Assembly: GCF_024611995.1 (NCBI RefSeq)
Contig: NZ_CP102509.1
Coordinates: 5,952,001 to 6,016,000 of the forward strand
DNA length: 64,000 bases
Source: Streptomyces sp. NBC_00162
Lineage (GTDB): Bacteria > Actinomycetota > Actinomycetes > Streptomycetales > Streptomycetaceae
Direction of reading: 5' to 3'
Shown here: positions 26,082 through 34,842 of the stretch, piece by piece
Layout: every line of letters begins with the position of its first letter
Numbering within the stretch: position 1 is the stretch's first letter
Translations under genes and position numbers: made by a program
Notes under the pieces: model-generated
Told to the model about the DNA's origin: nothing
What the model saw: the letters and a program-made list of their open reading frames with translations, nothing else
Databases searched by the model: none

Positions 26082-26780
26082 TCACCCGCGCGGCGCAGCC
26101 CCGCGCTGCCCCAGCATGTCCGCCATCAAGGTGAGCTCCGAGCGCTGCGCGTCGACCATGCCCTGCGCCAGCTCCCGCTCGACCGGCGTCTCGCACAGCC
26201 GCGCACAGCCCTCGGCCATCGCGACGCCGCCCTTGTGGTGGTCGGTCATCAGCTGGAGGTAGAGCACCTCGGCGTCCCGGCCGGAGGCCGCGGCCAGCCG
26301 GGCGAGCTCCTCCTTGGTGGCCATGCCGGGCATCAGCGCGCCGGGCTTGGCGGCCTGCCCGCCGTGCTCGCCGTGACCGCCGTGGCCGGTGTGCTCGCCG
26401 TCGGCCCCTGACGTGCCCATCCAGGACATGGGCGGCTCTCCCGCCACCACCTTCGGCAGCCCCCACAGGTCCAGCCAGCCGAGCAGCATGCCCCGCTGGT
26501 TGGCCTGGGTGTTGGCGATGTCGTAGGCGAGGCTGCGGACCGCCTCGTCCTGGGTGCGGTCCCGCACGATGAACGACATATCCACCGCCTGCTGGTGGTG
26601 CACCGCCATGTCCCGCGCGAAGCCCGCGTCCGGCGAGTGCAACGCCGGTGTGCGGGCCGGCGTACCGGTGTCGCCGGTCGCGGCGGTGACCGTGGCGGCC
26701 GCCGCGAACAGCAGCGCCAGCAGCACGGCCGTGCCGGCGACCCAGTACGTACGGGGGGTGCGGCCGGACGGCCGGCTCAC
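26082..26780 (-). CDS. DUF305-family membrane-anchored protein
   Basis: A 232-residue protein with an N-terminal transmembrane anchor (about 13-33) and an external helical DUF305 domain (ferritin-like fold). The two His motifs are MAVHHQQAVDM near residue 54 and MTDHHKGGVAMAE near 180, separated by a Gly/His-rich insert (EHTGHGGHGEHGG). Met, His and Glu residues suggest metal binding, but the role is unproven. The GTG start at 26780 overlaps the upstream DUF3105 stop (GTGA), so the pair is translationally coupled. Confidence 0.88.
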   Translation of the reverse strand: MSRPSGRTPRTYWVAGTAVLLALLFAAAATVTAATGDTGTPARTPALHSPDAGFARDMAVHHQQAVDMSFIVRDRTQDEAVRSLAYDIANTQANQRGMLLGWLDLWGLPKVVAGEPPMSWMGTSGADGEHTGHGGHGEHGGQAAKPGALMPGMATKEELARLAAASGRDAEVLYLQLMTDHHKGGVAMAEGCARLCETPVERELAQGMVDAQRSELTLMADMLGQRGAAPRG

Positions 26781-27448
26781 TGGCCGGCCACCCCGCTGGT
26801 GCAGGCCGCGCCCGGCTCCGGGGTCTGCGGGCCCTGCACGTACTTGGTGAAGAACTGCGCCACGCGCGGGTCGTCCGCCTTCTCCACCGTCAGCTGCTTG
26901 CCCCACGCGTTGAGCATGATCGCGCCGGCCTGCTCCTTGACCGGGCTCATCAGCGTGTACGGGGTCTTGGCCACCGTCTCGGCGAGCTTGTCCAGGTCGC
27001 CCTGGGCGGCCTTGTCGTTGTAGGTCACCCAGACCGCGCCGTGCTCCAGCGAGTGCACGGCGTTCACCTCGGGCACCGGGCTCTTGTAGACGTCGCCGTT
27101 GCAGTTCATCCAGCGGGGGTGGTGGTCACCGCCGACCGGGGGGTTCATCTCGTACTTCACCGGGGTCTCGACGTGGTTGCGGCCGAGGTTCTTCGCGTCC
27201 CAGGTCTGCTCGCCGTCGACCGGCGTCTTGCGGGCCAGTTCGACGGCGTCCTTCTTGCGCTGCTCGGTCTGCTTTTGGTCGATCATCACCCAGGCGCCGA
27301 AACCGACCAGGCCGACGACGATGACCGCCGAGGTCGTGATCGCGATCGCCTTGTTGCGCCGGTCCCGCGCTTTGTCGGCCCGGCGCATCTCGGCTATGCG
27401 CGCCTGGCGGGAGTGCTGGTCTGTGGTCTTTCCGGACTTGCTGGCCAT
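26777..27448 (-). CDS. DUF3105-family membrane-anchored protein
   Basis: A 223-residue protein with a basic cytoplasmic N-terminus, one transmembrane helix (about 34-54) and an external DUF3105 domain. Characteristic residues: GDHHPRWMNCNGDVYKSPVPEVNAVHSLEHGAVWVTY, with several His and Cys that could bind metal (this stretch spans roughly residues 107-143). It is first in a two-gene operon with the DUF305 gene. Such pairs recur in actinobacteria; function unknown. Confidence 0.88.
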   Translation of the reverse strand: MASKSGKTTDQHSRQARIAEMRRADKARDRRNKAIAITTSAVIVVGLVGFGAWVMIDQKQTEQRKKDAVELARKTPVDGEQTWDAKNLGRNHVETPVKYEMNPPVGGDHHPRWMNCNGDVYKSPVPEVNAVHSLEHGAVWVTYNDKAAQGDLDKLAETVAKTPYTLMSPVKEQAGAIMLNAWGKQLTVEKADDPRVAQFFTKYVQGPQTPEPGAACTSGVAGQ

Positions 27449-27501
27449 GGTGCCCTGGTTCCTTCTGCTGAGGGGGGTGGATGGACGCGAAACCGGACCC
27501 G

Positions 27502-27912
27502 TCAGGTCCGCAGCACCTGGAGGACATGCAGGTCGGGGGCGCGCGCAAGTGCCAGGGGAGCCCGGATCCGGCCCGGACCGCCGGTCGCGGCGACGGGCGG
27601 CGGTTCGCCGCCGGCCACGGTCACGGCGGGCGGCGGCACGGGCAGCAGCCCCGGCATCACGTGCGCGAGGGGCGAGCAGCCGGGCAGGTCGTACGGGGAC
27701 ACGCAGACGGCGTGGGCCGGCTCGCGCGCCTGGACGGCCGTCGGGGCATGGGGTTCACCGGGCCGCGCGCAGAAGAGCAGCACTCCGGCGAGCACTCCGA
27801 TGAGCACGCCGACGAGTCCGCCGGCGAGCCCGCCGTAGGCCGTCAGCAGGACGGCGCGCGGAAGGCCGGGACGTGTGTGACGCCCCCCGCGCGTGTGCTG
27901 CCGGCCCCCCAT
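27502..27912 (-). CDS. Hypothetical membrane protein
   Basis: A 136-residue protein with a single hydrophobic Gly/Val/Leu-rich segment (about 20-47) and an external tail containing CVSPYDLPGC, which could form a disulfide. It lies 53 bp upstream of the DUF3105-DUF305 pair on the same strand, so it may belong to that operon. There is no recognised family. The Pro/Ala-rich tail makes it less certain as a gene than its neighbours. Confidence 0.55.
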   Translation of the reverse strand: MGGRQHTRGGRHTRPGLPRAVLLTAYGGLAGGLVGVLIGVLAGVLLFCARPGEPHAPTAVQAREPAHAVCVSPYDLPGCSPLAHVMPGLLPVPPPAVTVAGGEPPPVAATGGPGRIRAPLALARAPDLHVLQVLRT

Positions 27913-28084
27913 GGGCGCAGATGGTAATGCTCATGACCGGTCCACGGTCAGTGCGGGGGTGCCGCGAGCTTTGCCGGGTGCGTAATGTGGCGGAAACCAC
28001 CGCTGGCGATACTGGGCCGGCCCGACTGTGCCCAAACCCTCGCGGTGGTGGTGCACAGGCCGTCTGAACTGCGAGGATGAAGGC

Positions 28085-29446
28085 ATGGACAAGCAGCAGG
28101 AATTCGTCCTCCGGACGCTTGAGGAGCGCGACATCCGCTTCGTGCGCCTGTGGTTCACCGACGTACTGGGCTTCCTGAAGTCCGTCGCGGTCGCCCCCGC
28201 GGAGCTGGAGCAGGCCTTCGACGAGGGCATCGGCTTCGACGGCTCCGCGATCGAGGGCTTCGCGCGGGTCTACGAGTCCGACATGATCGCCAAGCCGGAC
28301 CCGAGCACGTTCCAGATACTGCCGTGGCGCGCCGAGGCTCCCGGGACCGCCCGGATGTTCTGCGACATCCTGATGCCGGACGGCTCCCCGTCCTTCGCGG
28401 ACCCGCGCTACGTTCTCAAGCGCATCCTGGCCAAGACCTCGGACCTGGGCTTCACCTTCTACACCCACCCCGAGATCGAGTTCTTCCTGCTGAAGGACAA
28501 GCCGCTGGACGGCACCCGTCCGGTCCCGGCCGACAACTCCGGCTACTTCGACCACACTCCGCAGAACGTGGGCATGGACTTCCGCCGCCAGGCGATCACC
28601 ATGCTCGAGTCGATGGGCATCTCGGTCGAGTTCAGCCACCACGAGGGCGCCCCGGGCCAGCAGGAGATCGACCTCCGCTACGCCGACGCGCTCTCCACGG
28701 CCGACAACATCATGACCTTCCGCCTGGTGATGAAGCAGGTCGCCCTGGAGCAGGGCGTGCAGGCCACCTTCATGCCGAAGCCCTTCTCGGAGTACCCGGG
28801 TTCGGGCATGCACACCCATCTCTCCCTCTTCGAGGGCGACCGCAACGCCTTCTACGAGTCGGGCGCGGAGTACCAGCTCTCGAAGGTCGGCCGGTCCTTC
28901 ATCGCGGGCCTGCTCAAGCACGCCGCCGAGACGGCAGCCGTCACCAACCAGTGGGTCAACTCCTACAAGCGCATCTGGGGCGGCTCCTCCCGCACGGCCG
29001 GCTCCGGCGGCGAGGCCCCCTCGTACATCTGCTGGGGCCACAACAACCGCTCGGCCCTGATCCGCGTCCCGATGTACAAGCCGGGCAAGACCGGCTCCTC
29101 CCGCGTCGAGGTCCGCTCCATCGACTCGGGCGCCAACCCCTACCTCACGTACGCCGTGCTCCTGGCGGCGGGCCTGAAGGGCATCGAGGAGGGCTACGAA
29201 CTCCCGGCCGGCGCCGACGACGACGTCTGGGCCCTCTCCGACGCGGAACGCCGCGCGATGGGCATCGAACCCCTCCCGCAGAACCTCGGCGAGGCCATCG
29301 CCCTGATGGAACGCAGCGAACTGGTGGCCGAAACCCTCGGCGAGCACGTCTTCGACTTCTTCCTGCGCAACAAGAAGCAGGAGTGGGAGGAGTACCGCTC
29401 GGAGGTCACGGCCTTCGAACTCCGCAAGAACCTCCCGGTGCTGTAA
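28085..29446 (+). CDS. glnA2: Glutamine synthetase-like protein GlnA2 (gamma-glutamylpolyamine synthetase-like)
   Basis: A 453-residue GSI-type ligase. It has the beta-grasp N-domain (RFVRLWFTDVLGFLKSVAV; GIGFDGSAIEGFARVYESD) and catalytic motifs FYTHPEIEFFLL, FSHHEGAPGQQEIDLRY, GSGMHTHLSLFEGD and NRSALIRVP. The C-terminus (GEHVFDFFLRNKKQEWEEYR) matches GlnA2 rather than the GlnA assimilation enzyme. In S. coelicolor GlnA2-type enzymes are reported to glutamylate polyamines. A tyrosine (GYELPAG) aligns with the GlnA adenylylation site but the flanks differ. ATG 28085 lies downstream of an in-frame upstream start. glnE lies about 8 kb away on the same strand. Confidence 0.92.
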   Translation: MDKQQEFVLRTLEERDIRFVRLWFTDVLGFLKSVAVAPAELEQAFDEGIGFDGSAIEGFARVYESDMIAKPDPSTFQILPWRAEAPGTARMFCDILMPDGSPSFADPRYVLKRILAKTSDLGFTFYTHPEIEFFLLKDKPLDGTRPVPADNSGYFDHTPQNVGMDFRRQAITMLESMGISVEFSHHEGAPGQQEIDLRYADALSTADNIMTFRLVMKQVALEQGVQATFMPKPFSEYPGSGMHTHLSLFEGDRNAFYESGAEYQLSKVGRSFIAGLLKHAAETAAVTNQWVNSYKRIWGGSSRTAGSGGEAPSYICWGHNNRSALIRVPMYKPGKTGSSRVEVRSIDSGANPYLTYAVLLAAGLKGIEEGYELPAGADDDVWALSDAERRAMGIEPLPQNLGEAIALMERSELVAETLGEHVFDFFLRNKKQEWEEYRSEVTAFELRKNLPVL

Positions 29447-29480
29447 GGGCAGGTCACAGCCCCTGCGGGCCACGCACGAC

Positions 29481-29517
29481 ACTCCGGGCCGACGGTCAGC
29501 GACCGTCGGCCCGGAGT
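29481..29517 (+). terminator. Terminator after glnA2
   Basis: ACTCCGGGCCGACGGTC, an AGC loop and its exact complement form a 17-bp stem between convergent genes, 34 bp after the glnA2 stop. Confidence 0.85.
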
Positions 29518-29532
29518 CGCGGTTGGGCCCCG

Positions 29533-30051
29533 TCAGTGACCGAGGGCCGCCTTCGCTGCCACGATGAGCAATACGAAGGCCAGGTTGACCAGGCCCTCGA
29601 TGACCGCCTGGGTGCGGGACGCACCGGCGTTCAGGGCTCCGAACAGAGCCCAGGAGAACTGCTGCGCCCCCGCGACCGACAGTGCGAGCCACCCCGCGCC
29701 GCTCGGCCCCAGCCCCAGGAGCGGGCTCACCGCCACGGCCGCCGCCGGCAGCACGGCCGCCTCGAAGATGGGCAACTCGCGCCGTCCGGCCCGTCGGACC
29801 TCGGCCCAGCCGACGGGCCTGCCAACCAGTCGTTCGCCGGCGAGGCTCGCATAGACATGGGCCGCCCAGAAGACCGCGCCCGTCACGAGAAGCAAGACGA
29901 TGAGCTGGACGTACGGGAAGTCACCGGCCGCGCTGGCGGTGGCGATCACCGAAGCCGCGAGGATCGACCCGTAGACGGCTCCCGCGTGGTCCGTCCGCGA
30001 TGCCGACCGGGTGTGGTCGGATCTGTGAGGCCATCGGAAAAGGCGGTGCAC
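29533..30051 (-). CDS. Integral membrane protein of unknown function
   Basis: A 172-residue protein with about four hydrophobic segments (near 25-45, 46-68, 95-118 and 145-168) and a basic N-terminus. VYGSILAASVIATASAAGDFPYVQLIVLLL and QFSWALFGALNAGASRTQAVIEGLVNL are notable stretches. The GTG at 30051 lies about eight bases after a TATAGG -10 box on the minus strand, with no ribosome site, which suggests a leaderless transcript. Confidence 0.75.
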   Translation of the reverse strand: MHRLFRWPHRSDHTRSASRTDHAGAVYGSILAASVIATASAAGDFPYVQLIVLLLVTGAVFWAAHVYASLAGERLVGRPVGWAEVRRAGRRELPIFEAAVLPAAAVAVSPLLGLGPSGAGWLALSVAGAQQFSWALFGALNAGASRTQAVIEGLVNLAFVLLIVAAKAALGH

Positions 30052-30059
30052 CCGTCCAA

Positions 30060-30065
30060 CCTATA
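30060..30065 (-). promoter_or_regulatory. Candidate -10 box, leaderless GTG
   Basis: TATAGG on the minus strand lies eight bases from the GTG of the membrane-protein gene. Transcription would begin at or next to the start codon. No clear -35. Confidence 0.4.
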
Positions 30066-30127
30066 GACCGCGGCCCTCCCCCGGCCGCACCACACGCGGA
30101 CGGGTGCGTTCCGCCGCTGCGCCCTCG

Positions 30128-31558
30128 CTACGCCGACTTGGCGGCCTGGCGCGGGCCGCGGCCCAGGCCTGCGGCGACCAGGAGGGCCGCCGCGAGCACG
30201 ATCACCGCGTCGATCACGAGGACCGTGCGCACCCCGTCGAAGAGCGCCGTCTGCGTCGTGGCCAGGGCGCCGAGGAGCGGGATGCCGACGGTGAGGCCGA
30301 CCTGCTGTGTGGTGGTGACCAGGCCGGTCGCCAGGCCCTGTTCCCCGTCGGGCACACCGCTCGTCACGACGAGTCCGTACGAGATGATCGCGCCGAGGTG
30401 GCACATGCTGGCCAGGGACACGGCGACGGCCGCCAGCAGGGCGCCCGACTGCGTGCCCACGCCGAGCAGTCCGGCGGTGAGCACGCCCTGGCCGGCCAGT
30501 GAGGCGACCAGCGTGCGGCGGGCGCCGAAGCGGCCGATGACCCTCGGGGCGTACCAACCGGCCACCACGGAGGCCGCGCCCTGGACGCCGAACACCAGAC
30601 CCGTACGGAAGGACGACAGCCCCAGCGTCTCCTGGAGGTAGAGCGTCAGCACGAAGATGACCGCCGACATCATGGAGAACGTCACCAGTCCGCCCACATT
30701 GCCCCAGGCGACCGTACGCCGCCTCAACATCGGCAAGGAGACCAGTGGAGCCGGGGACTTCGACTCCACCACCACGAACGCGGCGAGCAGGGCGAGTCCG
30801 ACGACCAGCGTGCCCCACACGTCCACACCGCCGAAGCCGCGCTCGGCCGCCGTCGACAGGGCGTAGATCACCGCGAGCAGACCACCGGTGACCGTGACGG
30901 CACCGGGCACGTCCAGCCGCGGCCGCTCGGGGGTACGCGACTCCGGCAGCAGCCCGGGCGCGAGGAGCAGCACGACCGCCGCGGCGACCGCGAGCAGGCC
31001 CATGGTGGAGCGCCAGCCCAGGGTGTCGGTCATGACACCGCCGAGCAGCATGCCGATGGTGAAGCCGAGCGAGAGCAGGGTGCCGGAGATGCCGAGCGCC
31101 TTGTCGCGCAGCGGGCCCTCCGGGAAGGTCGTGGTCAGCAGGGACATCCCGGTCGGCACGATGACCGCCGCGCCCAGGCCTTGCAGGGCCCGCCCGGTCA
31201 GGAAGGACGCCGGATCCCAGGCGAGGGTGGCGAGCATTGAGGCCGCGCCGAAGACCACGAGGCCGGTCAGGAACAGCTTCTTGCGGCCGAACAGGTCGGC
31301 GATCCGGCCGAAGAGGAGCAGGAAGCCCCCGGACGGCAGCGCGAACGCGGTGACCGCCCACTGGAGGGCGGACCGGCTCAGCCCCAGGTCCTCGCCGAGC
31401 ACCGGCAGGGCCACGTTGAGCACGGAGAAGTCGAGCGCCACCATGAACTGGGCGGCGCAGAGTACGAAGAGGACCAGTCTGGCCCGGCCCGAGAGCCGGT
31501 CGGTCCCGGGAGCCGCCGTGTGCGGCCCGGTGCTTGTCGTCTGTGTGTCGATCGCCAT
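30128..31558 (-). CDS. MFS drug exporter (DHA2, 14-helix type)
   Basis: A 476-residue major facilitator with about 14 transmembrane segments. Motif A-like sequence GRIADLFGRKKLF is present in the first cytoplasmic loop, and the helix-5 motif C region GISGTLLSLGFTIGMLLGGVMTD shows the antiporter signature. Such proteins export antibiotics, dyes or metabolites. The ATG at 31558 has GAGG eight bases upstream and is preferred over the GTG two codons earlier. The divergent neighbour is an HTH regulator that probably controls it. Confidence 0.9.
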   Translation of the reverse strand: MAIDTQTTSTGPHTAAPGTDRLSGRARLVLFVLCAAQFMVALDFSVLNVALPVLGEDLGLSRSALQWAVTAFALPSGGFLLLFGRIADLFGRKKLFLTGLVVFGAASMLATLAWDPASFLTGRALQGLGAAVIVPTGMSLLTTTFPEGPLRDKALGISGTLLSLGFTIGMLLGGVMTDTLGWRSTMGLLAVAAAVVLLLAPGLLPESRTPERPRLDVPGAVTVTGGLLAVIYALSTAAERGFGGVDVWGTLVVGLALLAAFVVVESKSPAPLVSLPMLRRRTVAWGNVGGLVTFSMMSAVIFVLTLYLQETLGLSSFRTGLVFGVQGAASVVAGWYAPRVIGRFGARRTLVASLAGQGVLTAGLLGVGTQSGALLAAVAVSLASMCHLGAIISYGLVVTSGVPDGEQGLATGLVTTTQQVGLTVGIPLLGALATTQTALFDGVRTVLVIDAVIVLAAALLVAAGLGRGPRQAAKSA

Positions 31559-31647
31559 GGTCACAGCCTCGCGGCCCGGGAATGCCCGTGCAGAGTGGGA
31601 ACTTATCCTGTTGGCGGCACCACCAGGCAGCCGAACAGGGGGATTTC

Positions 31648-32520
31648 GTGGTCACACCGTCCGAAGCGCACCGCCGGACCGAACTCCGCGAGTTCCTCAT
31701 GAGCAGACGCGCCCGGATCACCCCGGCCGAGGCCGGCCTGCCGGACGGCGGGGCCCGCCGCCGCACCCCGGGCCTGCGCCGGGAGGAGGTCGCGGTGCTC
31801 GCCGGAGTCGGGGCCTCCTGGTACCAGTGGCTGGAACAGGGCCGCGACATCACGGTGTCCTCGCAGGTACTGGACGCGGTGGGCCGGGTGCTGAAGCTCA
31901 GCAGCGCCGAACTGCGGCACCTGTACGTGCTCGCCGGGCTCAATCCGCCCGCCCTCGAGGTCGCCCCGGCCGACCGGGACATGTGCCAGGGGCTGAGGCG
32001 GCTGATCGACGCCTGGATGCCGTTCCCCGCGCACATCATGGACCGGTACTGGAACACGGTGCTGTACAACGACGCGGCCGCGCTGGTCTTCGGCATGCGC
32101 CCGGAGATCGTGCAGAACTGTCTGATCGCCTTCTTCACCGACCCCATCTACCGGGCCCGCTCCCCGCACTGGGAGGAGGTGGCCTGCCAGGTGGTGGCCC
32201 AGTTCCGGGCGGCCTGCTCGGAGCACCCGCACGACGAGGGGTTCCGGGCCGTGGTCGAGGAGGCGCGGGAGCTCAGCGCGGAGTTCACCGAGCTGTGGGA
32301 GCGGCGGGACATCGAGCCCGGAGGCCAGCTCCAGAAGCAGATGGTGCATCCCGTCGTCGGCAGGCTGTACGTGGAGTCGACCCAGCTGCGCGTCCCAGCC
32401 CGCCCGGACCTGGCGATCGTGCTCCACACCCCGCTGCCGGGCACCGAGACGGCGGAGAAGCTGGAGTGGCTGACCTCGCCGGAGGGCCGGCGGGGGTCGA
32501 TGTACCCCCTCGCCGGCTAA
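31648..32520 (+). CDS. XRE-type HTH regulator with MmyB-like ligand domain
   Basis: A 290-residue regulator. The N-terminal helix-turn-helix (RTELREFLMSRRARITPAE ... RTPGLRREEVAVLAGVGASWYQWLEQGRD) is followed by an MmyB/MLTR-type ligand-binding domain (WNTVLYNDAAALVFG; HWEEVACQVVAQFRA). GTG at 31648 has a GGGGG ribosome site and begins with the family-typical N-terminus; an upstream ORF extension overlaps the divergent gene. It is likely a local regulator of the divergent MFS exporter. Confidence 0.88.
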   Translation: MVTPSEAHRRTELREFLMSRRARITPAEAGLPDGGARRRTPGLRREEVAVLAGVGASWYQWLEQGRDITVSSQVLDAVGRVLKLSSAELRHLYVLAGLNPPALEVAPADRDMCQGLRRLIDAWMPFPAHIMDRYWNTVLYNDAAALVFGMRPEIVQNCLIAFFTDPIYRARSPHWEEVACQVVAQFRAACSEHPHDEGFRAVVEEARELSAEFTELWERRDIEPGGQLQKQMVHPVVGRLYVESTQLRVPARPDLAIVLHTPLPGTETAEKLEWLTSPEGRRGSMYPLAG

Positions 32521-32580
32521 ACCCTCTTCCCGGGCCGGTCAGCGAACCCACCCGGGCGGGCCTGCGGAGTCTCCCGGACG

Positions 32581-34635
32581 TCAGCGGACCGCGCGGCGCC
32601 AGATGGGGCGGCCGGGTGCCGCGGCCGTGGTGGTGGTGTGGAGCTGCGCGTCCAGGCCCAGGACCGCCGTCGTCGAGCCCGCGGGTTCGACGACGGCCGC
32701 CGGGGCGCCCGCGTAGAGCATCCCGGACTCCGTCCACGCGGGCGGGCCGCCCAGGCCCGTCGTACCGATGGTGCCGCTGTCCGCGCGGCCCGAGATGAGG
32801 CGGCCCGCGACGCCGACCGCGCCGTAACCGGCCCGGCCGCCCGCCTCCGAGACGCTGGAGACCTGGGGCTTGCCCGGGCCCGCCGTGACCAGGGCGGAGC
32901 GGACGACCCCCGAGTCGGGGCGGCGGAAGTACAGCCGGACGCCCGCGCCGTCCGGGGCCGCCGAGAGGGGGACCGTCGTGGCGGGCAGGCCCGTCGGCTG
33001 CGGCCCGACAAGGGGGGCGCCCGGGGCGGCCTGGGTCCAGGCCAGGACCGACTTGGTGGTGGTGGCGTACACGTGGCGGCGCCCGGCGGAGTCGAGCGCC
33101 GTCACCGGGTCGCTCTGCAGGTCCTCGCCGCCCAGCCGCCGCCAGGAGGAGAAGCCGCCGTCCGGCTGCTGGGTGGCGGCCCGCAGGGTGCGCCGGGAGT
33201 CGCGGAGGTAGACGGTGAGGCGGCCGGCCGCGTCCACGGCCGCGGCCGGTGCGCTGATCGACGAGGTGCCGTCCTCGTCGACGTGCTCGGGGGTGCCGAG
33301 CGACTGCCACGGCCCGAACGCCCCGTCGGGCGCGGACTGGACGGCGTACACGACCTCGCGGCGGTAGTCCTCGGGCTGCGGGGAGCCGAAGACGGTGCGG
33401 GTGGCGAGGACCGCGATCCGCCCGTCCGGCAGGCGGGCGGTGGTCGCCCCCGGGTCGATGCCGGTGCCCGGGAGGAGGGACGGGCCCGTCCAGTCGCCGC
33501 CGGGGTTCCGGGTCCAGTACGCGGTCTGCCCGTCCAGCGTGGCGAACGCCCAGAGGCGGCCGGGCGTGCCCTCGACCAGCCAGGAGGTGTGGTCGGCGCG
33601 GGTGTAGCGCAGCGACTGCGCCCAGTTGCGCCCGGTCGGGTTGCCCGCGACCTTGCGGTCGCCGCAGCCCGAGGGGGAGCCGCAGTAGTCCTGGCGGTCC
33701 TGCCAGGCGTACGTCCGCAGGAAGCCGGTCTTCGTCTCGGCCGTCTGCGGGTCCAGCGCGTGCGGGAGGGTGCTGTTGTGGTAGCCGAGGTAGCTCTGGA
33801 CCGCGAACCGGGGGCGGTCCGTGTACTGGGCGGCGTAGGCGGCCGAGGCGGCCTGCACGAACCGCGCCCCGTACATGTGGTCCTGGTGGTCGGTGTACCG
33901 GCCGCTCTCCTCGTACCGGCCCGGCGTCGGGTCCTGCATCCGTATCGTCGTCGGCTCGTAGCGGGCCAGGACCCCGGCTATCGCCTGTATCAGCTGGTCC
34001 TTCGTGTACGTGAACTGCTGCTTGACCGGGGTGCCGGAGGTCAGCTGGGCGCCCAGCGCCGGTATCCGGCCGTTCCACAGGCCGCGCAGGCTGTCGGGGG
34101 TGTCCGCGCCGGTGCTGCGGGCCTCGCGCAGCTGGAACCAGACCAGGTTGACGTGCGGCTTCGCTATGAGCACGTCGAGCTCGGCCTGGCCGCCGCCTGC
34201 GGTGGGTATGACGGTGCGCTTCCACGCGCTGGTCCGGTCCCCGGTGGCCATCTGCGCGTAGGCGGAGCGTATGCCGTTCTGCCGGGCCTCCGCGTAGTGG
34301 GTGCGGTCGGCGGGCTGCTCGGGGTCCCGGATGCTCGCGCCGTGCGCCTCGTTGCGGCCGTCGGCCTCGCCGGAAGTGAGGTAGGCGGTGGTGACGGGGA
34401 CGCCGGACAGCAGCGAGCGGCTGAGGTCCGGGTTCATGAAGAACAGGTCGTCATCGGGGTGCGCGACGACCTGGACGACCGATCCGGCGGTGACGCTCGC
34501 GGGCAGTGCGGCGGCGCTCTTCTCCTGGGTGGCCCCGGCCGACGTCTGCTGGCCGGAGGCGACGGCGAGCACACCGGTGGTGCCGGCGGTGAGCACGCCG
34601 AGCAGAGCCGCGAAGCGGCGGCGGGTCATGGGCAT
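32581..34635 (-). CDS. Secreted PIG-L family deacetylase with C-terminal repeat domain
   Basis: A 684-residue exported protein. It starts with a Tat-type signal (MTRRRFAALLGVLTAG). The PIG-L/LmbE zinc-hydrolase core (about 50-310) has VAHPDDDLFFMNPDL and DHQDHMYGARF, the expected metal ligands. Family members deacetylate N-acetylglucosamine-type substrates. Residues 330-684 contain repeated WxxLGTPE-like, RxxVYAVQSAPDGAFGPWQSLG and RHVYATT blades, suggesting a beta-propeller that may bind glycans. It is a tandem paralogue of the next gene and shares long stretches (AEARQNGIRSAYAQMATGDR). Substrate unknown. Confidence 0.88.
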   Translation of the reverse strand: MPMTRRRFAALLGVLTAGTTGVLAVASGQQTSAGATQEKSAAALPASVTAGSVVQVVAHPDDDLFFMNPDLSRSLLSGVPVTTAYLTSGEADGRNEAHGASIRDPEQPADRTHYAEARQNGIRSAYAQMATGDRTSAWKRTVIPTAGGGQAELDVLIAKPHVNLVWFQLREARSTGADTPDSLRGLWNGRIPALGAQLTSGTPVKQQFTYTKDQLIQAIAGVLARYEPTTIRMQDPTPGRYEESGRYTDHQDHMYGARFVQAASAAYAAQYTDRPRFAVQSYLGYHNSTLPHALDPQTAETKTGFLRTYAWQDRQDYCGSPSGCGDRKVAGNPTGRNWAQSLRYTRADHTSWLVEGTPGRLWAFATLDGQTAYWTRNPGGDWTGPSLLPGTGIDPGATTARLPDGRIAVLATRTVFGSPQPEDYRREVVYAVQSAPDGAFGPWQSLGTPEHVDEDGTSSISAPAAAVDAAGRLTVYLRDSRRTLRAATQQPDGGFSSWRRLGGEDLQSDPVTALDSAGRRHVYATTTKSVLAWTQAAPGAPLVGPQPTGLPATTVPLSAAPDGAGVRLYFRRPDSGVVRSALVTAGPGKPQVSSVSEAGGRAGYGAVGVAGRLISGRADSGTIGTTGLGGPPAWTESGMLYAGAPAAVVEPAGSTTAVLGLDAQLHTTTTAAAPGRPIWRRAVR

Positions 34636-34842
34636 CGGGCACGCCTAGGGTTCGATCGTCCGGGCGGGAAAACCGCTGAGCAGTCAGAGAGAGGCCATTA
34701 CGGGGAACTTGGTTCACCGATTTCGGCGATGACTCCTGCTTTCCGGAAATGACCGGACGTGATTGTGCCCTGTGGAGTTTTTGATCCGGATATGTGACCG
34801 AAATGTGGAGGCCGTTCGTCCGCGTGGCTGCGATCCGCTGCG

